From an uncultured Prevotellaceae bacterium (lineage in GTDB: Bacteria > Bacteroidota > Bacteroidia > Bacteroidales > Bacteroidaceae): a DNA stretch of 64,000 bases. A model generated the notes under the pieces. The model was not told the origin of the DNA, made no database searches, and saw only the letters and a program-made list of their open reading frames with translations. A program made the translations under genes and the position numbers. The stretch lies in contig CACYXD010000002.1 of the NCBI GenBank assembly GCA_902778255.1, positions 124,001-188,000 of the forward strand, in the 5' to 3' direction. The first letter of the stretch is position 1; each line of letters starts with the position of its first letter. This document shows positions 1 to 7,977 of this stretch, in pieces.

Positions 1-1
1 A

Positions 2-3000
2 GATCCTACAAAGCGAGACGGTGGAACAACTGTCATCATCGCGAATGGTACAGTGGGTACTCTTGATGGTGGAAGCCTCGTATCGGGTACTGGTAATGTC
101 TATGGCGGTGGTAAGATTGGCCGTGTAGAGAAGAATACAGTTGTCACCATCGGTGTGGAAGGTGCTACTGGTGCAGGAACCAAGTTCAGACCTACTGTCT
201 TAGGTAGTGTATTCGGTGCAGGACAAGGTGTTGCAACTCACGGATACTCTGCTCTGGTTCGTGGTAACAGTACTGTCACCATTCAAGGTGTTGCCAAGGT
301 TGGACAAAGTGTATATGGCGGTGGTGAGAAGGCTTCTATCGGACGATATACCATTGCGCAAACTGATGAAGATGCTACGGCACATGGAGTAGAAAAGGGT
401 ATGCCTTATTCTCTGTTGTCAGACAATAGCGGCAGTTGTACAGTTATCGTCAGAGACAGTGCTGAAATAGGACCTAATGACATGATTATGACAAGGGCTG
501 GCGGTCCTGATAACTCGGGCCATGTCTTTGGCGCTGGTCAGGGCGTTTATCCTTATGAAGGCTTCTCAGGTGTAAATAAACCATGGCGTATGACGATAGG
601 TGGTACCAAGGAAATATATAATACTGCTACTGCTGCTGATACACTTTTATATCTGAAGTATGTTGAATCTCTTGGCTTGGCTACCCAGACAGATGTCACT
701 ATTGGTGGAAATGCCTTCGTGAAGGGTGATGTCTTTGGCGGTGCAGAGCAAGGATTTGTGCAGCACGATACAAAGGTAACCATAAAAGATAACTGCCAGA
801 TTGGTGGTGGTTATGTACAGATGAATGATGCTGGTGAGTACTTGTTATCACCGTACAGTCTTAACCGCCGTTATACAGACGCAGAGTGGGCTGATGGACG
901 TCTTTACAAATATGGTGAGAGCAATTATCAGCATTCTCTGCCTGAGTGTGCAAGCTGGAGGTATCAGTCTCCATATGCTGCGCATGATATATTTGCTGGC
1001 ACTGTTGGTTACGACTCTAAGGGGGGCGCACTTACAGCAACCAACGGCAGTACCTTCTATGGTAATGTCTTCGGTGGTGGATCGGGCTATTTCCCCTATG
1101 CCGCAGGTAAATGGCACTGGAAGGCTGGTGATGTTGGTGGCAATACCGTAGTGGAAATCAAGGGCGGTCATATTCTGACCAATGTGTATGGTGGTAACGA
1201 GCTGACAAATGTGGAAGGATCGTGTACTGTTACGATGTCAGGTGGTACCATCGGTGTGCCTCGTACCCTAGGTCAGATTACAAAGCACCCAGTAACCTGT
1301 TACCTCTTCGGTGCGGGTAAGGGTGACCCACGTGTATTGTTTAACAAGCAGACCAATGTACAGAACGTTAAGGTTAATGTTACTGGTGGCACCATCTACG
1401 GTTCAGTCTTCGGTGGCGGTGAGGATGGTCACGTGCTTGGCAATGACACGGTGAATATCAGCGGTGGTACCATTGGAACTTGGGGTACTTCCTATGTAGA
1501 TGGTAACGTCTTCGGTGGCGGTCGTGGTTTTGCAGGTGATGCCTATACCGCAGGTAACGTGGCTGGTAGCGTGACGATGAATATCACAGGCGGAACGATG
1601 TTAGGATCGGTCTATGGTGGCGGTCGTCTGGGGTCTGTGGGCTACGGTTTGTATGACGCAGGCGCAACAGGATACGGCGAGATGCGTGACGATAACAAGA
1701 TGGATGATGGTACAACTGCTCCTGCAGGAATGTTCCCGAATGGACGTGGTCACGTGGAAATCAACATCAGCGGCGGTACCATAGGTAATACCTATGAATA
1801 TAAAATACCTGATGCCACAAACATTGCAACTTTAAATACGGCTTTAAGTAAGTCTTTAAATACAGACTTCACACAATGGAGCGCTTCAGACTGGACGACC
1901 TGGCAGGATTATTACAATGTGCCAAGTACCACCTATGACACCTCTGACGGCAAACTGCACCACACAAGAGGTGGTAATGTTTATGCCGGAGGCATGGGAC
2001 GTCGTCTGAACCTGGCAGGTAATCCAATCTCAATGGCAAATGAGGGCATTAACTGGCTTAAGCTGGGTAATGTCAAGAGTACCAAGCTGACGATTACTGG
2101 CGGTACCATCAAGAGTAATGTCTATGGTGGTGGCGAGTATGGTGCCGTGCAAGGCAACCACAACGTGCTTGATGGTGAAGGCAATCCTATCAAGATAAAT
2201 AATAAGAATGTGGTCGCTGGTACGGAAATTATCATCACCGGTGGCACTATCGGTACCGAGATTCTTGGTGAGAGTGCTTCAGACGTAAAATACACCTACG
2301 GTAGTGTCTTTGGCGGCGGTACCGGTACTACAGACGATGTCGAGTTTACGTATCCTGTTGCTAAGGCTGATACGTTGGGAGCTTATGTTGCTGACAGTAC
2401 GAGGATAACGTTGACCAACGCTAAGGTGAAAGCCAGCGTCTATGGCGGTGGTGAGCTTGCTGCTGTGGGTGGTAACACCCATGTTACTATCAGCGGAACG
2501 ACTGAGATAGGACGCAACGAGGTCTATGGTATGGATGATGAGAATCCTGGCTATGTGAAGTATGGTAGCTGGCGTATGGGTAACGTCTATGGCGGTGGCC
2601 GTGGTAGTGAAAAGGCTGCTATTGCCGGATTGGTAGAGGGTAACACCAACGTCCTTATCAGCGGCGGTAATGTTTACCATAACGTCTATGGTGGCGGTGC
2701 CATAGGTTCTGTCGGTACCTTCTTCGTATCTGAAGGACCAGGACCAGGAAGGCGACCCATACCAGCAGGTGTTCCTTACTGGAACGTCGACGGAGAAGGT
2801 ACTAAAGGTCCAAATGGACTTGCTGATGGAAATACTGGTTTGGCAACTGTCACGATTACAGGTGGTACCATCGGTATCAGCGGACGTGACAACGGTATGG
2901 TATTCGGTTCATCACGCGGTGGTATCTCAGATCCTAATGAATATTATACGCAAACGGAAATAGATAATGCCACTGTAGGTGACGATGCCTACGGTAAGAC

Positions 3001-5371
3001 CACTAATGATGTCAAGAGTACTGGCATCGACCAGTACGATAGGGTTGCATGGGTGAGAGGTTCTGTCGTCAACATCGGTGCACCAAACAGCAGTGGCAGG
3101 GCAACTGTGCTTATCAAGGGCTCTGTCTATGGTGGCGGTGAGAATGGTCACAACTACCAGAATGCCGTGGTGAATATCAATAGCGGTACCATCGGTATTG
3201 CTGATAAGATTCCTGGCACCAGTGACGATGATCCTTGGTGGAACTTCAAGAAAGATGGAGTTGATAACGATTCCATCAATGAGTATGTCCGTGCATACCG
3301 TGGTAACGTCTATGGAGCCGGTAGTGGTTCGGATTACTATAAAGAAAGAAAGGGCAATAAGCATTACAACCCGAAGTCTGGCTTTGTAGGCGGTAGTACA
3401 ATAGTCAACATCAAGGGCGGTCATATAGGACGCGCTGTATATGGTGGCGGTGCTATGGCCTCTGTGGGTAATGTCACTAATGATACGACAATTACCAGGA
3501 GCAACTATGAGGCAAGAGGAAAGACTGTATCAGATATTTCAAAAAATGAAGAGAAGACCAATAGCTTTGCACTCAGTTGGCCGTATAGGTTTGAGTTCGC
3601 ACCAATGACCGGTAAGGCCACCGTCAATGTGACGGGCGGTCATATCGGCACGAAGGATGTTGATGGCGGTGACGTCTTTGGTGCTGCCCGTGGTGAGGCT
3701 GGTGACAGATACGCTACGGCTCACATGGCATACACCAATGAGACCGAGGTGACTATCAACTATCCGTCCACTGCAGACCTTCCAAATATGGCAGCAATAC
3801 AGAACAACTATGATACGCCGTGTGTCACAGGTGCAGTACATGGCAGCGGTGAGAACGGCTTCGTCTATGGCGATACCAAAGTGACGCTGATAAATGGTTT
3901 GGTAGGCCACTCTATCTATGGCGGTGGTAAGGGTAAGGGTACCTATACGAAGACACTGAATAAGGTAGTTGGTAGTGGTACTTATCCAGCTAAGATTTAC
4001 AGTCTTATTGCCGGTAAGGTATTCGGTAATACCTCCGTCACCATGCTGGGCGGCCGTGTAGGACGAAATATCTATGGCGGTGGTAACACGGGTTCTGTCG
4101 GTAAGGGTAACTTTGCTGGTGGTACGGATGACTACGTTAATGACTGTGAATTAGGAGCAGCACAAGGCTATGGTGAGAGGATAAATGAAGCGTTGTGGAC
4201 ACCAAGTGCAAACTTTAACCCCAACGCACCTATTAAATTGCCAACTACACCTGGTGCTTCTGCCCCCTATAATATTCCTGTGACCAATGCTGACTACTTC
4301 CTCAGCAGTGGTAAGACGACTGTGAATGTCATCAGCGGTACCGTAGGCTACATCGATTCAGATCCTACCGTTAGCATGAAGAACCAACTACCTTACGGTA
4401 ACGTCATCGGTGGTAGTGCCGGTGAGGCAGCGCCTAACATTACAGAGGATCCTCGCTATGAGTATAGTCCAGCCTTCTTCTCTGGCTATGTGAACGAAAC
4501 TGATGTCACCATTGGTGGATACAGGTGTAAGACGGCTTATACTGGCCATGCCGTGGGAGACCTGATGACTGCCAAAGATTTCGAGGATGTAGCTGTGGGT
4601 GATACTGCCAAGTGGGAAGTGGTTGGTCCGACCATCTATGCTTCGGTCTATGGCGGTGGTCAGGATGGTCATGTGCGCCGCGATACGAAGGTGACAGTCT
4701 TGGGCGGTGAAATTGGTAAGCCTTATAATGCAACCAATATCTCACTCTTAAAGACCGATAACCTTGACGACCCACAGTGGCTGCACCGTGGTAATGTCTA
4801 TGGTGGTGGTTCTGGTATCACAAAGTATAAGTATGACTTCGATGGCGACGGCAAGACCGACAAGAACGACGGTTCGCTGACCTATGATGAAAAACCTGTC
4901 AACGAGGAGGATTACAGTAACTCTTCTGGTTCTGTGACACGCTTCACAGAGGTCAACATTCTGGGCGGCACCATACATCGTAACGTGTATGGTGGTGGTT
5001 CAATGGGTTCTGTAGGTGCTCCGAATATGGGACAGAATTATGTTCCATATAAAAAGGATCTAACTAATCAGGCCACTCTTGGTAAGCAGTCACAGAATAC
5101 CATCAATATCGGTGGCGGCAAGAAGGTGGTCATTATAGGAACACCATACGATAGCGCAAAGGGCTGGACCTACAACAAACTCTATGGTGGTGAGGTGTAT
5201 GGTGCTAGCCGTGGTATGTCAACATTGAATCCTGAGGAGTTCTCTAATTCTGTATGGACCGAGGTAAATATCTTCGACAAGGCCACTATCATGGGCAACG
5301 TCTATGGCGGCGGTGACAATGGTGCCGTGAAGAAGAATGCCGAAGTTAATGTTGGAGGAATTAAGCATTAA
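2..5371 (+). CDS. Giant repeat-rich surface-type protein, 5'-partial
   Basis: The frame is open from base 2, so the true start lies upstream of the window and about 1,790 residues are visible. The protein is built from roughly 30 degenerate repeats: a strand such as TVTISGGTIG followed by NVYGGG or SVFGGG plus a loop. This pattern suggests a long beta-helix or solenoid at the cell surface. A calcium-binding-like loop, DFDGDGKTDKND, lies near 4834-4870. There is no membrane segment and no recognisable type IX sorting domain at the C-terminus. The last complete motif (NVYGGGDNG) is followed shortly by a stop that lies inside a 7-bp tandem repeat (5360-5387), so the original end may have been lost. 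Adhesin-like by composition only; function not known. Confidence 0.75.
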   Translation, partial: DPTKRDGGTTVIIANGTVGTLDGGSLVSGTGNVYGGGKIGRVEKNTVVTIGVEGATGAGTKFRPTVLGSVFGAGQGVATHGYSALVRGNSTVTIQGVAKVGQSVYGGGEKASIGRYTIAQTDEDATAHGVEKGMPYSLLSDNSGSCTVIVRDSAEIGPNDMIMTRAGGPDNSGHVFGAGQGVYPYEGFSGVNKPWRMTIGGTKEIYNTATAADTLLYLKYVESLGLATQTDVTIGGNAFVKGDVFGGAEQGFVQHDTKVTIKDNCQIGGGYVQMNDAGEYLLSPYSLNRRYTDAEWADGRLYKYGESNYQHSLPECASWRYQSPYAAHDIFAGTVGYDSKGGALTATNGSTFYGNVFGGGSGYFPYAAGKWHWKAGDVGGNTVVEIKGGHILTNVYGGNELTNVEGSCTVTMSGGTIGVPRTLGQITKHPVTCYLFGAGKGDPRVLFNKQTNVQNVKVNVTGGTIYGSVFGGGEDGHVLGNDTVNISGGTIGTWGTSYVDGNVFGGGRGFAGDAYTAGNVAGSVTMNITGGTMLGSVYGGGRLGSVGYGLYDAGATGYGEMRDDNKMDDGTTAPAGMFPNGRGHVEINISGGTIGNTYEYKIPDATNIATLNTALSKSLNTDFTQWSASDWTTWQDYYNVPSTTYDTSDGKLHHTRGGNVYAGGMGRRLNLAGNPISMANEGINWLKLGNVKSTKLTITGGTIKSNVYGGGEYGAVQGNHNVLDGEGNPIKINNKNVVAGTEIIITGGTIGTEILGESASDVKYTYGSVFGGGTGTTDDVEFTYPVAKADTLGAYVADSTRITLTNAKVKASVYGGGELAAVGGNTHVTISGTTEIGRNEVYGMDDENPGYVKYGSWRMGNVYGGGRGSEKAAIAGLVEGNTNVLISGGNVYHNVYGGGAIGSVGTFFVSEGPGPGRRPIPAGVPYWNVDGEGTKGPNGLADGNTGLATVTITGGTIGISGRDNGMVFGSSRGGISDPNEYYTQTEIDNATVGDDAYGKTTNDVKSTGIDQYDRVAWVRGSVVNIGAPNSSGRATVLIKGSVYGGGENGHNYQNAVVNINSGTIGIADKIPGTSDDDPWWNFKKDGVDNDSINEYVRAYRGNVYGAGSGSDYYKERKGNKHYNPKSGFVGGSTIVNIKGGHIGRAVYGGGAMASVGNVTNDTTITRSNYEARGKTVSDISKNEEKTNSFALSWPYRFEFAPMTGKATVNVTGGHIGTKDVDGGDVFGAARGEAGDRYATAHMAYTNETEVTINYPSTADLPNMAAIQNNYDTPCVTGAVHGSGENGFVYGDTKVTLINGLVGHSIYGGGKGKGTYTKTLNKVVGSGTYPAKIYSLIAGKVFGNTSVTMLGGRVGRNIYGGGNTGSVGKGNFAGGTDDYVNDCELGAAQGYGERINEALWTPSANFNPNAPIKLPTTPGASAPYNIPVTNADYFLSSGKTTVNVISGTVGYIDSDPTVSMKNQLPYGNVIGGSAGEAAPNITEDPRYEYSPAFFSGYVNETDVTIGGYRCKTAYTGHAVGDLMTAKDFEDVAVGDTAKWEVVGPTIYASVYGGGQDGHVRRDTKVTVLGGEIGKPYNATNISLLKTDNLDDPQWLHRGNVYGGGSGITKYKYDFDGDGKTDKNDGSLTYDEKPVNEEDYSNSSGSVTRFTEVNILGGTIHRNVYGGGSMGSVGAPNMGQNYVPYKKDLTNQATLGKQSQNTINIGGGKKVVIIGTPYDSAKGWTYNKLYGGEVYGASRGMSTLNPEEFSNSVWTEVNIFDKATIMGNVYGGGDNGAVKKNAEVNVGGIKH

Positions 5372-5390
5372 GAATTAAGCATTAAGCATT
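5360..5390 (+). repeat. 7-bp tandem repeat, 4 units (ATTAAGM)
   Basis: Four consecutive heptamers ATTAAGC/ATTAAGA run from 5360 to 5387 and end in ATTG. They supply the last codons and stop of the giant protein and the TTG start of cobU. Confidence 0.8.
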
Positions 5391-5937
5391 GAAAAAGATT
5401 ATCATGATAACTGGCGGGCAGCGCTCAGGGAAGAGTGAGGAAGCCGAAAGGCTGGCACTATCCTTGAGTGCTGCCCCCGTCTATATGGCCACGGCTCATA
5501 TATGGGATGAAGAGTTTCGTGAGCGGGTGCGCCGTCATCAGGAGCGACGCGGCCCGGAGTGGACCAACATCGAGGAGGAGATTCACCTCAGTCATCACGA
5601 TGTGACGGGGCGCGTGGTACTCATCGACTGCGTCACACTGTGGCTCACGAATCTATTCTTCGAGAATCAGGGGGATGGGGCGCGTGATTCAGCATTGAAT
5701 CATGGACCTGTCCCCTCTGTGATTCTCGAGAAAGCCAAGGCAGAGTTTGACCGCTTTACCTCTCAGGATGCCACCTTTATCTTCGTGACCAACGAGATAG
5801 GGCTGGGCGGGGTGAGCGAGAATACCCTGCAGCGGCAGTTCACCGACCTGCAGGGCTGGATGAACCAGTATATCGCACAAAAGGCCGACGAGGTGATACT
5901 CATGGTATCAGGGATACCAATGAGAGTTAAGAGTTAA
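5389..5937 (+). CDS. cobU: Adenosylcobinamide kinase / adenosylcobinamide-phosphate guanylyltransferase
   Basis: CobU phosphorylates adenosylcobinamide and then transfers GMP from GTP, making AdoCbi-GDP for CobS. The P-loop ITGGQRSGKS is at the N-terminus; DCVTLWLTN and FVTNEIGLGGV are further family motifs; the end GWMNQYIAQKADEVILMVSGIP is typical. TTG at 5389 is chosen because it gives the usual MKKII start; ATG at 5404 is the alternative. Residues about 92-113 (around RDSALNHGPVP) are an extra loop encoded by a palindromic element (5661-5728). The final residues RVKS come from a 7-bp repeat. The gene begins 17 bp after the giant repeat gene, and there is no room there for a cobalamin riboswitch. 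Confidence 0.9.
   Translation: MKKIIMITGGQRSGKSEEAERLALSLSAAPVYMATAHIWDEEFRERVRRHQERRGPEWTNIEEEIHLSHHDVTGRVVLIDCVTLWLTNLFFENQGDGARDSALNHGPVPSVILEKAKAEFDRFTSQDATFIFVTNEIGLGGVSENTLQRQFTDLQGWMNQYIAQKADEVILMVSGIPMRVKS
5661..5728. repeat. Palindromic element, copy 1, in frame inside cobU
   Basis: The ends CGAGAATCA and TGATTCTCG are inverted repeats, and the centre pairs TGATTCA with TTGAATCA. The right arm carries GGACCTGTCCCC; the left arm is more decayed. It is shared with the copy at 6595-6659 and read in the same frame, giving RDSxLNHGPVP in both proteins. Confidence 0.8.
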
Positions 5938-5986
5938 GAATTATCGCCTATGGCGAATATGAATTATGGATGATGAATTAAGCATT
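5924..5986 (+). repeat. 7-bp repeats at the cobU/cobT junction
   Basis: GAGTTAA, GAGTTAA, GAATTAT run from 5924 to 5944. A small CGCC-TAT-GGCG hairpin region of 14 nt follows, then ATGAATT, ATGGATG, ATGAATT, AAGCATT from 5959 to 5986. The repeat encodes the cobU C-terminus and stop and the first residues of cobT. Confidence 0.7.
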
Positions 5987-7018
5987 GAGAAAATACAAGC
6001 AAAGATTGACAATCTGAATAAGCCGAAAGGTTCTTTGGGACGACTGGAAGAACTGGCTTTGCAGATTTGTCTGATTCAGCAGACATTAGAACCACGCCTT
6101 AGCCACCCATGTCACCTGCTTTTAGGTGGCGACCACGGCATTGAGCGTGAGGGAGTCAGTGTGTCGCCCCGTGAGGTGACCTGGCAACAGATGATCAACT
6201 TTACGCGCGGCGGCGGCGGTGTGAATATGTTCTGCCGTCAGCATGGGTTTGACCTGAGCATCGTAGATGTAGGAGTAGATTATGACCTCTCGCAAGTGCC
6301 AGGCATCCTTGACCGCAAGATAGCTCGCGGTACAAAGAACTTTCTCTATGAGCCGGCCATGAGCGAGGCCGAATACCAGCAAGCCCTCACTGCGGGCGTC
6401 AATTTGGTTGATGCCTGCAAGGATAAAGGCTGCAACATCCTGAGCATCGGCGAGATGGGCATCGGCAACACCTCGCCCTCCAGCATCTGGATGCACCTCT
6501 TCTGCAACATCCCATTGGAGGAATGTATCGGTGCCGGCTCTGGCCTCAACAACGACGGCATCCGCCATAAGTACGAAGTGCTTTCAAAGGCGGTCGAGAA
6601 TCACAGGGACAGGTCACGTGATTCAAAATTGAATCATGGACCTGTCCCCGCGATTCTTGACGAAGTCATCCGCTACTTCGGTGGCTTCGAGATGGTGGCT
6701 GCTATCGGGGCTATGCTGCGTGCAGCCGAACTGCGTATGATCATCCTTGTCGATGGTTTTATCATGACAGCCTGTGCACTGGCTGCCTGCCAACTGCGCC
6801 CTGAAGTGAAGAACTTCATGATTTTCGCCCATTGCGGCGACGAGAGCGGACACAAGAAGATGCTCGATTCCCTTGGAGCTAAGCCCCTGCTCAACCTCGG
6901 TCTCCGACTGGGCGAAGGCACAGGCGCACTCTGCGCCTACCCTATCGTGGATTCCGCTGTACGAATGATTAACGAAATGAACAATTTTCAGAATGCCAAC
7001 ATCACAAAATACTTCTAA
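5966..7018 (+). CDS. cobT: Nicotinate-nucleotide--dimethylbenzimidazole phosphoribosyltransferase
   Basis: CobT makes alpha-ribazole 5'-phosphate from the lower-ligand base and nicotinate mononucleotide. Family motifs visible: NKPKGSLGRLEELA near residue 20, GDHGIEREGVS, MGIGNTSPSS, and the C-terminal GxGTGA-type loop (RLGEGTGALCAYP). Length (350) is normal for the family. Start at 5966 is tentative, since the first residues (MDDELSIEK) are encoded by 7-bp repeats and no Shine-Dalgarno is present. Residues about 211-231 (around RDSKLNHGPVP) are an extra loop from the second palindromic element. The 3' end overlaps cobS by 26 bp. Confidence 0.92.
   Translation: MDDELSIEKIQAKIDNLNKPKGSLGRLEELALQICLIQQTLEPRLSHPCHLLLGGDHGIEREGVSVSPREVTWQQMINFTRGGGGVNMFCRQHGFDLSIVDVGVDYDLSQVPGILDRKIARGTKNFLYEPAMSEAEYQQALTAGVNLVDACKDKGCNILSIGEMGIGNTSPSSIWMHLFCNIPLEECIGAGSGLNNDGIRHKYEVLSKAVENHRDRSRDSKLNHGPVPAILDEVIRYFGGFEMVAAIGAMLRAAELRMIILVDGFIMTACALAACQLRPEVKNFMIFAHCGDESGHKKMLDSLGAKPLLNLGLRLGEGTGALCAYPIVDSAVRMINEMNNFQNANITKYF
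6595..6659. repeat. Palindromic element, copy 2, in frame inside cobT
   Basis: This is the better-preserved copy. Two arms reading AGAATCaCaGGGACAGGTC and its complement flank a centre, TGATTCAAAATTGAATCA. It lies between conserved cobT blocks (GIRHKYEVL and IRYFGGFEMVAAIGAM) without breaking the frame. Confidence 0.85.
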
Positions 7019-7835
7019 AGACAGCTCCTCAAGGTTCTCCTTGGGGCCCAAATGGTACGACCGCCCCTGGTCAGCCTTCATTTTCTTCACCCGCCTACCC
7101 TTCTGGCGCCTGCACGAGCCTCCTCGTCAATGCTATAACTCCGTGGTAGAATGGTGGCCCCTCACCGGTTGGCTCACCAGCGGTGTGATGGCAGCCATTC
7201 TCTATTTCGGTTCCCAATTAAGCATGATGCATTATGAATTATGCATTCTTCTTGCCATCATCGCCCGCATCCTCATAACGGGTGCCCTCCACGAAGATGG
7301 ACTAGCCGATTTCTTTGACGGTTTTGGCGGTGGCGGCACCAATCGTGAGCGCATCCTCACCATCATGAAGGATTCGCATATTGGCACCTACGGCATGCTG
7401 AGCCTCATCCTCTACCTCGCCCTACTCTACCTCTGCCTCTACAATATGACACCGCTGATGGCCGCCCTCACCGTATTGGCTGCCGACCCCTACGCCAAGA
7501 TGCTAAGCGCACAGATGACCCAGATGATGCCCTATGCCCGAACGGAAGAGACCTCGAAGGCCCACACCGTCTATCGCCGCATGAGTATTCTATCAGGTAT
7601 TCTTTTAGCCATACAGGGACTGCTGCCCCTGGGCATCTTTACATTTCTAACTTCCAACCTCTCACCACTCACCTCTCAGCCATCCTGGCAGTGGCTGCTC
7701 TTTGTCCCTTGCCTCACGATGTATTGCCTCTATCGCTTCGTATGGCATCGTCTGCGCGGCTATACGGGCGACTGCTGTGGTGCCTTCTTCCTATTGATAG
7801 AACTCAGTATATATCTGACTGTAGTACTTTCCTGA
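6993..7835 (+). CDS. cobS: Adenosylcobinamide-GDP ribazoletransferase (cobalamin synthase)
   Basis: This integral membrane enzyme joins AdoCbi-GDP to alpha-ribazole (phosphate), the last assembly step. The motif FTRLPFW is near the N-terminus, followed by GALHEDGLADFFDGFGGG with the conserved acidic residues, and several hydrophobic helices. The start overlaps cobT by 26 bp, suggesting coupling; a TTG at 7039 is an alternative. Two stretches of 7-bp repeats lie inside the frame, at 7217-7251 (QLSMMHYELCIL) and 7649-7683 (around NLSPLTSQPS). A cobC-type phosphatase gene, which often follows in Bacteroides, is not present. Confidence 0.9.
   Translation: MPTSQNTSKDSSSRFSLGPKWYDRPWSAFIFFTRLPFWRLHEPPRQCYNSVVEWWPLTGWLTSGVMAAILYFGSQLSMMHYELCILLAIIARILITGALHEDGLADFFDGFGGGGTNRERILTIMKDSHIGTYGMLSLILYLALLYLCLYNMTPLMAALTVLAADPYAKMLSAQMTQMMPYARTEETSKAHTVYRRMSILSGILLAIQGLLPLGIFTFLTSNLSPLTSQPSWQWLLFVPCLTMYCLYRFVWHRLRGYTGDCCGAFFLLIELSIYLTVVLS
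7217..7251 (+). repeat. 7-bp repeat inside cobS (first)
   Basis: Five degenerate heptamers: ATTAAGC, ATGATGC, ATTATGA, ATTATGC, ATTCTTC. They are the same family as the repeats at the cobU and cobT ends. Confidence 0.7.
7649..7683 (+). repeat. 7-bp repeat inside cobS (second)
   Basis: Heptamers AACTTCC, AACCTCT, CACCACT, CACCTCT, CAGCCAT, read in frame between two membrane segments. Confidence 0.55.
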
Positions 7836-7868
7836 CGCTTTCCTATGCAGCCCCATTACCGGTCATAT

Positions 7869-7956
7869 CGTGATCAAGGCTTAAAGCCATCAGTACCAAG
7901 GCAGGAAACTGTCAGTTCCAAGGCCTGAAACTGTTAGTTTCAAGGCTGAAAACTAA
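7869..7956 (+). repeat. 22-bp period tandem array, 4 units
   Basis: Four 22-bp units start at 7869, 7891, 7913 and 7935. Units 2 and 3 both begin CAGT, share CCAAGGC and end GAAACTGT. The array fills most of the 142-bp gap between cobS and the aldo/keto reductase. No TAnnTTTG promoter is visible here. Confidence 0.75.
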
Positions 7957-7977
7957 AAACTAAACACAAACTATATT

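Noticed and set aside
2279-3424. Long reverse-strand frames across the giant repeat gene
   Set aside because: They are shadows of the repetitive GGT/ACC-rich sequence, with no start context, promoter or family motif.
5372-5388. Cobalamin riboswitch before cobU
   Set aside because: The gap is 17 bp of 7-bp repeat, far too short for a riboswitch.
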